DNA from: Gordonia jinghuaiqii
Lineage (GTDB): Bacteria > Actinomycetota > Actinomycetes > Mycobacteriales > Mycobacteriaceae
DNA length: 64,000 nucleotides
Direction: 5' to 3'
Assembly: GCF_014041935.1 (NCBI RefSeq)
Contig: NZ_CP059491.1
Span: forward strand, 4,340,001 to 4,404,000
Shown one piece after another: positions 26,488 to 33,204 of the stretch (the first letter of the stretch is position 1; each line of letters starts with the position of its first letter). A program made the position numbers and the translations under genes. Below the pieces are notes generated by a model. That model saw nothing but the letters and a program-made list of their open reading frames with translations. It did not search any database and was not told the DNA's origin.

Positions 26488-27876
26488 CTACGTCCCCACC
26501 TTCTGCCCCTTCAGCGAACTGAAATCGTTCTCCTTGCTGGGGATCTCGGTGCCGCGCAGCGAGCAGCCCACGGTCTCCTTGAGGAACAGCAACGCAACCA
26601 TGCCGACCGCGCAGGCACCCATCATGTACACGGCCGGGAACAGGCTCCAGCCGGTGTTCTCGATGACCGCGTCGTTCACCAGCGGGGCCGTACCACCGAA
26701 GGCGGCAGTCGCGACGTTGTAGGAGATCGCGAAGCCCGCATACCGGACCTGGGTGGGGAACATCGCCGGGAAGGTGGCCGTGATGGTCGCCAGCTGCGGG
26801 AGGTAGAGAACACCGAGGATCACGAAAGCCACGATGGCCCACACGAATCCCTGACCCATCAGCCAGTAGAGGGGTAGTGCGAGGACGAACAGGCCGATCA
26901 GCGAACCCCACCACATGGGTTTGCGGCCGGTGGAGTCCGACCACCAGCCGAACAACGGGACCAGGGCGATCATGACCAGCTGCCCGACCGTGTTGACGAC
27001 GCTCGCCGATGTCTCGCTCAGGTTGATGGTGTTCTGCAGGTAGGTGGGCTGGTAGGCCAGGAGCGTGTAGTTGGTGATGTTGAGCGCGATCACCATGCCG
27101 AACATGATCAGGATCGGGCGGCGGTAGTTGACGATCAGGTCCTTGAAGCGCGTCCACGGCGTGCCGGTGATCTCGTCTTCCTGCTCGAGCTCCTGGAAGA
27201 CCGGTGTGTCCTCCATCTGCGCCCGCAGGTACAGCCCGATGAGGCCCATGGGCAGCGCGAACAGGAACGGGATGCGCCAGCCCCACTGATCCATCTGCGA
27301 ATCGGTGAGCGCCAGTTGGAGAAGCAGGACGAACACGGTGCCGCCGCAGAAGCCCGCGAGGGTGCCCACCTCGAGGAACGACCCGTACTTGCCGCGCTTG
27401 TTGTCCGGGGCGTACTCCGCCATGAACGTTGCGGCACCGCCGTATTCCCCGCCGGTGGAGAATCCCTGGACCACGCGGAGCGTGATGAGCAGGATCGGCG
27501 CCCACACGCCGATGGACGCATGGGTCGGCAACATTCCGATCAGAGCGGTCGCACCCGAGATGAGCAGAATGGTCATGGCCAGCACCGACTTGCGCCCGAT
27601 GCGATCGCCGATCGGACCCCAGATCATGCCGCCGAGCGGCCGCAGGACGAACGAGATCGCAAAACCGAGCATCGTGCCGATGGTGCCGAGTTCACCGGGG
27701 AAGAAGGCTTGGGTCAGATAGACAGACGCGGCGGCGTAGACGCCGTAGTCGAACCACTCGGTGGCGTTGCCGATCGCCGATGCGCCGATGGCCTTGCGGA
27801 GGAGCTTCCTACCCTCGGGAGACTCCGGGTCCGGCGCCAGCCGCTCATATGTGTCCGTCTTGGTCGGTTCGCTCAT
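26488..27876 (-). CDS. MFS transporter, MHS/ProP-like
   Basis: About 462 aa from the ATG at 27876, with AGGAAG seven bases upstream; the open frame extends to 27984. Twelve hydrophobic segments. MHS signatures: GNATEWFDYGVYAAASVYL, GPIGDRIGRKSVLA and TLRVVQGFSTGGEYGGAATFMAEYAP. ProP-type members import proline, glycine betaine and ectoine with protons; other members take dicarboxylates or alpha-ketoglutarate. It is the last gene of the leftward operon (amidase, DUF3830, GntR, transporter), so it is the likely importer of the pathway substrate. Confidence 0.85.
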   Translation of the reverse strand: MSEPTKTDTYERLAPDPESPEGRKLLRKAIGASAIGNATEWFDYGVYAAASVYLTQAFFPGELGTIGTMLGFAISFVLRPLGGMIWGPIGDRIGRKSVLAMTILLISGATALIGMLPTHASIGVWAPILLITLRVVQGFSTGGEYGGAATFMAEYAPDNKRGKYGSFLEVGTLAGFCGGTVFVLLLQLALTDSQMDQWGWRIPFLFALPMGLIGLYLRAQMEDTPVFQELEQEDEITGTPWTRFKDLIVNYRRPILIMFGMVIALNITNYTLLAYQPTYLQNTINLSETSASVVNTVGQLVMIALVPLFGWWSDSTGRKPMWWGSLIGLFVLALPLYWLMGQGFVWAIVAFVILGVLYLPQLATITATFPAMFPTQVRYAGFAISYNVATAAFGGTAPLVNDAVIENTGWSLFPAVYMMGACAVGMVALLFLKETVGCSLRGTEIPSKENDFSSLKGQKVGT

Positions 27877-28036
27877 CTGCGCTTCCTGAATGTCGTAGGG
27901 CCGTTCGCTCGTCACGCCGAGCTCCGCGGCGGGGACTCTTCGCGCCCGTTCGCCCGGATTTCGACCTGAGGTCGGTGGACCCATATACCCGGATGCGCCG
28001 ACGTCTACACCACGTGCGCATTCCGGCCCGAGGGGA

Positions 28037-28825
28037 TCAGCCGCTCACCGCCTGGAGGTTTCCGGCACCCGCGCCGTCACCGATCAGGCGGCGCAACCCA
28101 TCGGCCATGTGCTCGATCATCAGAGCATCTGCCGCCGCGGCATCTCCCGCGGCGATGGCGTCCACCAACATCTGGTGTTCTGCGATGCGATCCTTTCCCG
28201 AGGAATACGTTCCCCGCATGGCCCGAAGGCACATCCTCGTCTCCACGAGAATCGTCTCGTGTAGACGCGAAAGTCGTTGACTTCCTGCGAAATCCACCAG
28301 AGTCTGGTGGAATCCCATGTCGGCCTCCGCCATCCCGGCGCCGTTGGGCTCGTCGATGAACTCACGCATGGCCTCGACCGCCTCACCCAGGGCCCGCACC
28401 GCGTCGTCCTCGCGATGCGCGATCACCTGCTGCAGGGCAGCACGTTCCACTGCGGTGCGCGCGACGTACATGTCGCGGATGTCGTCGTCCTCCATGGAGA
28501 CGACGAACAGTCCCCGGTTGCGATGGCTCACCAGCAACCCTTCCGCGGTGAGACGCTGCATGGCCTCACGCAGGGGGCCGCGGCTGACACCCAGGTCGGC
28601 GGCGAGCCCCGACTCGGTCAGCTGGGATCCGGGCGGGAAGTCGCCGTTGGCGATGGCGTTGTGCAACTTACGCGCGATGATCGCCGGTGTCGACTCCTGC
28701 ACCAGCGGCGTGAGCACCCGACGACGCGCCGATCCACCCTGTTTGCGCTGGTGAACGGGGGTTTGACTCGCCCCCGGGTCGTCCGGACCCGGGGTTTCGG
28801 CATCAACCTTCATCGTCACCGTCAT
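28037..28825 (-). CDS. GntR-family transcriptional regulator, FCD subfamily
   Basis: About 262 aa. A ~45-residue disordered N-terminus is followed by the GntR winged helix (IIARKLHNAIANGDFPPGSQLTESGLAADLGVSRGPLREAMQRLTAEGLLV, ~48-100). The all-helical FCD effector domain (~110-245) carries the metal/ligand-site His and Asp residues (FHQTLVDFAG, EHQMLVDAI). FCD-type GntR proteins bind short palindromes with a two-base centre and are released by carboxylates or amino-acid-derived effectors. The gene lies within the operon driven from the 30782-30801 palindrome, so it is probably autoregulated. The ATG at 28825 is taken; a GTG at 28819 or ATG at 28813 would fit the GAGGGG better. Confidence 0.88.
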   Translation of the reverse strand: MTVTMKVDAETPGPDDPGASQTPVHQRKQGGSARRRVLTPLVQESTPAIIARKLHNAIANGDFPPGSQLTESGLAADLGVSRGPLREAMQRLTAEGLLVSHRNRGLFVVSMEDDDIRDMYVARTAVERAALQQVIAHREDDAVRALGEAVEAMREFIDEPNGAGMAEADMGFHQTLVDFAGSQRLSRLHETILVETRMCLRAMRGTYSSGKDRIAEHQMLVDAIAAGDAAAADALMIEHMADGLRRLIGDGAGAGNLQAVSG

Positions 28826-28835
28826 CCCCTCTTTC

Positions 28836-29357
28836 TTACCGTGAGTGGCGCGCATACGACAATTTCTCGCCGCGCGCGCCACCCATCCAGACGTCGTTGC
28901 AGGCGGCCGCGAACTCCTCGAGCCCCTCGGTGATCGTGGCGAACACGTTGCCCGGCACCCAGCCGACGTCGCCGTTGACCAGCAGGTTGTTGCGGCCGTA
29001 GAACACCGCGAGATCGACGAGCAGCCGATGTTGCGCGGGCGCGGATTCCGCCTCGTACCCGTAGGCCGGGTTGTCCAGCACGCCGTCGAAGGTGAAATAG
29101 CACAGATCGCCGGGGATCGGCGTGATCGTGGTGTTCTCCATGCCCGGTTCGGTCGGTGCGAACGCCGGGAGGAGGGTGTAGATCTCGTTCCGCGCGAATT
29201 TGCCGTGGAAGACCTGCCCGCCGAGCGGTAGCGCGTCCCATACCGCGGCTGCGGTGCGCGGGGCCTGCGCATCGAGCATCTTCGCCACGGCCGTCACACC
29301 GCGTTTCTCGAGCGTCACGGTGATGAACCGTTCCGGTGCCGACAAGTTCGCTGTCAA
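28836..29357 (-). CDS. DUF3830 family protein
   Basis: About 173 aa from a TTG at 29357 whose last two bases are part of the amidase stop (TTGA overlap). A GGGAG eight bases upstream supports it. Sequence features of DUF3830: VTLEKRGVTAVAKMLDAQAPRTAAAVWDALPLGGQVFHGKFARNEIYTLLP and YFTFDGVLDNPAYGYEAE. The family has a cyclophilin-like small-protein look and is often encoded beside amidohydrolases and racemase/isomerase genes, but no reaction is assigned. Its position between amidase and GntR places it in the catabolic module. Function unknown; a companion or binding protein is possible. Confidence 0.7.
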   Translation of the reverse strand: MTANLSAPERFITVTLEKRGVTAVAKMLDAQAPRTAAAVWDALPLGGQVFHGKFARNEIYTLLPAFAPTEPGMENTTITPIPGDLCYFTFDGVLDNPAYGYEAESAPAQHRLLVDLAVFYGRNNLLVNGDVGWVPGNVFATITEGLEEFAAACNDVWMGGARGEKLSYARHSR

Positions 29358-30760
29358 GGACGGTCTCCCAGCATCGTGAAGCCCGCAGCGGCCTCGTACG
29401 CCGCGGCCACGCGCAGCACTGTCATGTCCCGGTGACGTGCGGCGACGAACTGCACGCCGGTCGGCAGCCCGTCGACGAAGCCGCTCGGCACCGTGATCGC
29501 CGGCTGCCCGGTGAGATTGAACGGATACGAGTACGGAGTCCACGACGTCCAGTCGGGCGACGACGAGCCCTCCGGCACGGTTCGTCCCGCCCCGAAGGCC
29601 ACCGTCGGCATCGTCGGCGTCACCAGAACGTCGAATTCCTCGTGCAGGCGGCCCATCTGGGTGCCCATCTCCATGCGGAGCGCGGTGGCATCCACCATGT
29701 CGGCCGCACTGATGTCCCGGTGGCGCTCGAGGGCCTCGAGGAGCAGAGGATCGACGCGGTCGGCTGCCGCCGGCCCCAGTGCCCGCACCACCGCCTCGGC
29801 GCCGACGAACCAGATCACGTGATAGGCCCACGCCGGGTCGTCCCACCCGAGGTCCACCTTCTCCACCGTCGCACCCAGCTGCTCAAGCACCGAGACGGCT
29901 CGATCGGTGTTGGCCTGCACGCCAGGATCATTCGAGCCGAAGCCGAGGTCGGAGCTGTAGCCGACCCGCAGGCCGGAGAGGTCACCGACCTCCGCAACCG
30001 CCTCGACGGCACTGCGCGCCGGGGTCGGGAGCGCCGCCCAGTCGCGCGGGTCGTAGCCGCTCAGGACGTCCAGCAGGAGCGCGCAGTCGGTCACCGCGCG
30101 GGTCATCGGACCGACGTGGGCGACCGGGGCGAACGGGCTCGGCGGGTACATCGGCACCCGCCCGAGTGTCGCCTTGAACCCGACGACACCGCAGTAGGCG
30201 GCGGGTATGCGTATCGATCCACCGCCGTCGGTGCCCACCGAGAGCGGACCCAGGCCCGCGGCGAGCGCCGCCGCACTGCCGCCGCTCGAACCGCCGGATG
30301 TCCGCATCCTGTCCCACGGGTTGCGCGTGATGCCCGTCCGGGGGCTGTCGGTGACGCCCTTCCAGCCGAACTCCGGGGTGGTGACCTTGCCCAGCATCAC
30401 CGCACCCGCCTCACGCAGCCGCGCCACGGCGGGGGCATCGGTGTCCCACTCCATCTGGTCCGGGCGGATCATCAGCGAGCCTCGAAGGGTCGGCCATCCG
30501 CTCGTGAGGAGCAGGTCCTTGATGCTGACGGGAACACCGTCGAGCGGGCTCAGCGGGGTGCCGGCCGCATGGCGGGCACCGGACGCCCGCGCCTGGGACA
30601 GCGTCGTCTCCCGGTCGAGCAGGCAGTATGCGTTGATCGCGGGGTCGACCTCGTCGATGAGGTCGAGCAGCTCGAGCGCCACCGTCTCGGGCGTGAGCGC
30701 GCCCGTTCGGTAGGCCTCTGCGAGGTCGGCGGCACCGAGCCACCGTGCCGTGTCCGACAT
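29354..30760 (-). CDS. Amidase-signature family amidase
   Basis: About 468 aa from the ATG at 30760 (MSDTARWLG). The Ser-cisSer-Lys triad of the amidase signature family is intact: Lys81 in VPVSIKDLL, cis-Ser in RTSGGSSGGSAAALAAG and the nucleophile Ser in TDGGGSIRIPAAYCG. There is no GatB neighbour, so it is a catabolic amidase rather than GatA. It would hydrolyse a carboxamide, freeing ammonia or an amine. It is the first gene of the leftward operon, 22 bp downstream of a 20-bp palindrome shared with the divergent isomerase-family gene. Confidence 0.87.
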   Translation of the reverse strand: MSDTARWLGAADLAEAYRTGALTPETVALELLDLIDEVDPAINAYCLLDRETTLSQARASGARHAAGTPLSPLDGVPVSIKDLLLTSGWPTLRGSLMIRPDQMEWDTDAPAVARLREAGAVMLGKVTTPEFGWKGVTDSPRTGITRNPWDRMRTSGGSSGGSAAALAAGLGPLSVGTDGGGSIRIPAAYCGVVGFKATLGRVPMYPPSPFAPVAHVGPMTRAVTDCALLLDVLSGYDPRDWAALPTPARSAVEAVAEVGDLSGLRVGYSSDLGFGSNDPGVQANTDRAVSVLEQLGATVEKVDLGWDDPAWAYHVIWFVGAEAVVRALGPAAADRVDPLLLEALERHRDISAADMVDATALRMEMGTQMGRLHEEFDVLVTPTMPTVAFGAGRTVPEGSSSPDWTSWTPYSYPFNLTGQPAITVPSGFVDGLPTGVQFVAARHRDMTVLRVAAAYEAAAGFTMLGDRP

Positions 30761-30781
30761 GCGCCCCCTCGTCGTCGGTTG

Positions 30782-30801
30782 GTAGATTGTTGACAATCTA
30801 C
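30782..30801. promoter_or_regulatory. GntR-type operator ATTGTNNACAAT, copy 2 (divergent promoter)
   Basis: GTAGATTGTTGACAATCTAC is a perfect palindrome with 9-bp arms and a 2-bp centre; the shared core is 30786-30797. It sits in the 56-bp gap between the divergent amidase (start 30760) and isomerase-family (start 30817) genes, where one bound dimer could block both promoters. It is the longest of the three copies in the window. Confidence 0.85.
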
Positions 30802-30816
30802 CCGGGAGGTGTGGGA

Positions 30817-31566
30817 GTGACAACCACCGTCGCGATGCTCTATCCCGGTCATGCCGCCGAAGACGACTACGCGCTGATCGAGTCGGCCCTGAACGAGTCG
30901 GTCCTGAACGAGTCGGCCTCCCCGGCGCGCGACATCCGCTTGCCGGTGGTGATCACCGAGGTGGGGTCCGACGCCCACACCGTGGAAGCGATGGCGGCCG
31001 TCGGCGAACGGACACGCTTGGCCGACGGCGTACGGCGAGCCCGGGCGTATTCCCCGGCGGCACTGATGTGGGCGTGTACCTCCGGCAGCTTCGTCCACGG
31101 ATACGACGGCGCGCGGCGGCAGGTGGCCGACATCTCCGACGCCTGCGGCCTGGCCGCATCGTCGACCTCGCTGGCGTTCGTCGACGCCTGCCACGAACTC
31201 GGCATCTCCCGCGTCGCGATCGCCGCGACGTACCCGAAACCGTTGGCGTCGAGGTTCATCGGCTTCCTCGCCGACGGAGGTGTCGACGTGATCGCCTTGT
31301 GCGCGAACGACATCCTGACAGCATCCGCGGCGGGAACCCTCGACGGCGACGGCCTGTTCGGCATGCTGGCCGCAGCAGATCGCGACGACGCCCGGGCACT
31401 ACTCGTCCCGGACACCGCACTCCACACCGCGCGATGGATCACCGGACTCGAGGAGGAGTTCGGCAAACCGGTGCTGACGGCCAATCAGGTGACCGCCTGG
31501 CAGGGTCTGCGGCTCGCCGGGACCTCCGTCGCCGCAACCGGACTGGGGACACTGTTCACTCGATGA
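30817..31566 (+). CDS. Maleate isomerase / Asp-Glu racemase superfamily protein lacking the second cysteine
   Basis: About 249 aa from the GTG at 30817, with GGGAGG seven bases upstream. The first catalytic-type Cys is present (Cys87, MWACTSGSFVHG). At the place where relatives, including the paralogue at 41328-42074, have a second Cys in V-S-C-T, this protein has V-P-D-T (Asp199, LLVPDTALHTA). The C-terminal GKPVLTANQVTAW block is conserved. The superfamily includes maleate cis-trans isomerase, arylmalonate decarboxylase, hydantoin racemase and the hydroxyectoine protein EutA. The changed residue argues against a simple two-base racemase. Its 3' end overlaps the convergent phosphotransferase gene by 11 bp. 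Confidence 0.8.
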   Translation: MTTTVAMLYPGHAAEDDYALIESALNESVLNESASPARDIRLPVVITEVGSDAHTVEAMAAVGERTRLADGVRRARAYSPAALMWACTSGSFVHGYDGARRQVADISDACGLAASSTSLAFVDACHELGISRVAIAATYPKPLASRFIGFLADGGVDVIALCANDILTASAAGTLDGDGLFGMLAAADRDDARALLVPDTALHTARWITGLEEEFGKPVLTANQVTAWQGLRLAGTSVAATGLGTLFTR

Positions 31567-32509
31567 CCGCTTTGGCCACGGTGATGCAGGTGGTGATCCA
31601 CTCCCGGTCGGCGGCGGTGAGCGCCCTCGACACCCGGTCCGCATCCTCGATCGCCCAGTGCGCGTTAAGGATCATGCGGACGATGGCCCAGTCGCGGGCG
31701 CGATCGGGGTCGAGCCCGGCGGCGTCGACGATGGTGTGGAAGCGGTGGCGGATGACGTCGCGGACATCGATTCCGGTGTGGTCGCGGTCGTGGTCGTGAT
31801 AGTGGTCGAGTCGATTCCACAGCATCGGCGCGAGCTCGTAATGCCGGTCACCCGACATCGGTTTCGGATCGATCGCCAGCCACCGGCCGGTTCCGTCCAT
31901 GAGCACGTTCTCGTGATGGAGATCCCCATGGATGACCACACCGGTACTCGCGTCGTCCGAGAGGAAGTCCCTGCCCAGCGAAAGCGACTGTTCCACAAAT
32001 CGTCTCGGTACGGGTGCGTCGCGGGGCATGCTCGTCATCGCCGTCAGCCAGCGCTCGAGGTGCGCGGTCAGGTGCGTCATGCGTCCCGGAGCCGGGACAT
32101 GCAGGGCGCCGTACAGATCCGCGACCACGACACAGGCCTCGGCGTCGTCGACCGAGGTGAGGTCGCGCCGTTCCAACCGTTCGAGGAGCAGTGCCCGACG
32201 ACGGGGATCGGCGCGCAGCATCCGCACCGCACCCACTCCGCCCCACTGTTGCAGTCCCAGTGCCTCTTGCGCACCTTCGTCGTCACCGTCGTACGCCAGC
32301 TTCAGGACGGTCGGGTACCCGCTGCGGTCGGTCACCGGGATCACCAGCGACTCGAAGCCGTGCCACAGTTCGGTTCCCTCCCGGCGCAGCTCCCACTCCG
32401 CGAGGACACCGGAGGCCGTCCGCGGCAGTCGGTCGAGCCAGTCCTGCCACCGGGGTCCGAGCGTCTCCTGCCTGCGCAGGCCGGGCGGGATCTCGGCGTC
32501 GGCGATCAC
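31556..32509 (-). CDS. Aminoglycoside/hydroxyurea-type phosphotransferase (APH(6)-like)
   Basis: About 317 aa, with the kinase-like fold of the APH(6)/hydroxyurea resistance kinase family. Brenner motif VVIHGDLHHENVLM (catalytic Asp), the metal motif AIDPKPMSGDRHYELAPMLWNR and an N-terminal nucleotide region (SGYPTVLKLAYDGDDEGAQE) are visible. Streptomycin 6-kinases belong here, but many chromosomal members have no known substrate and need not confer resistance. The GTG start overlaps the kdpE stop (GTGA), so it is translationally coupled to the kdp operon, an unusual placement. Confidence 0.8.
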   Translation of the reverse strand: MIADAEIPPGLRRQETLGPRWQDWLDRLPRTASGVLAEWELRREGTELWHGFESLVIPVTDRSGYPTVLKLAYDGDDEGAQEALGLQQWGGVGAVRMLRADPRRRALLLERLERRDLTSVDDAEACVVVADLYGALHVPAPGRMTHLTAHLERWLTAMTSMPRDAPVPRRFVEQSLSLGRDFLSDDASTGVVIHGDLHHENVLMDGTGRWLAIDPKPMSGDRHYELAPMLWNRLDHYHDHDRDHTGIDVRDVIRHRFHTIVDAAGLDPDRARDWAIVRMILNAHWAIEDADRVSRALTAADREWITTCITVAKAVIE

Positions 32510-33204
32510 GATCGCACGAACCGGTAGCCCATCCCGGCCTCGGTGAGGAGATGTCGGGGGGTGGCCGGGTCGGTCTCGAGCTTGCGCCGCAGACTCGCCA
32601 GATACACACGGAGATAGTTGCTCTGCCCGTCGTACCCCGGTCCCCAGACCGAACTCAGGATGTCTTTCTGGGACACCAGTTTCCCTTCGTTCCGCACCAG
32701 CAGCTCCAGGATCCCCCATTCGGTCGGCGTGAGGTGGACCGGGGCCGCGTCGCGGGTCACCTGCTTGGCGGCGAGGTCGACCACGAAGGTGCCCGCGTCG
32801 ACCACCGGCGATTCCGACGTCCCGCTCGCCACCGCCCCACGACGCACCGCAGCCCGCAACCGCGCCAGGAACTCCTCCATGCCGAACGGCTTCGTGACGT
32901 AGTCGTCGGCGCCGGCATCGAGGGCGGCCACCTTGTCGGCGGCGTCGGTGCGGGCCGACAACACGATCACCGGGACCGTCGTCCAGCCGCGCAGCCCTTC
33001 GAGCACGGTCAGTCCGTCGATGTCGGGAAGCCCGAGGTCGAGTACCACGACGTGGGGGCGGATCCGCGCCGCCGACGACAACGCCGCGGTACCGGTCGCC
33101 GCGGTGGTGACGGCGAAGCCGCGAGCGTTGAGATTGATCCGCAACGCCCGCAACAACTGCGGCTCGTCGTCGACGACGAGGACACGAGTCTTCTCGGCAC
33201 TCAT
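32506..33204 (-). CDS. kdpE: Response regulator of potassium uptake
   Basis: The product is 232 aa. OmpR-type regulator: receiver domain (residues ~7-120) with VLVVDDEP, phospho-acceptor Asp in VVVLDLGLPDIDG, the switch Thr/Ser in VIVLSAR and Lys in YVTKPFG. A winged-helix DNA-binding domain follows (~140-230, HLTPTEWGILELLVRNEGKLVSQ, YLRVYLASLRRKLE). It receives phosphate from KdpD and activates the kdp operon at low K+ or high osmolarity. The ATG overlaps the kdpD stop (ATGA). It is confidently KdpE by neighbourhood. Confidence 0.95.
   Translation of the reverse strand: MSAEKTRVLVVDDEPQLLRALRINLNARGFAVTTAATGTAALSSAARIRPHVVVLDLGLPDIDGLTVLEGLRGWTTVPVIVLSARTDAADKVAALDAGADDYVTKPFGMEEFLARLRAAVRRGAVASGTSESPVVDAGTFVVDLAAKQVTRDAAPVHLTPTEWGILELLVRNEGKLVSQKDILSSVWGPGYDGQSNYLRVYLASLRRKLETDPATPRHLLTEAGMGYRFVRS

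Noticed and set aside
29354..30760. GatA subunit of the glutamyl/aspartyl-tRNA amidotransferase
   Set aside because: No gatB or gatC is adjacent, and the gene belongs to a regulated catabolic operon; a stand-alone amidase is more likely.
31556..32509. Calling the kinase a streptomycin resistance gene
   Set aside because: The fold and catalytic motifs are clear, but many chromosomal members of the family have other or unknown substrates and the context is potassium transport.
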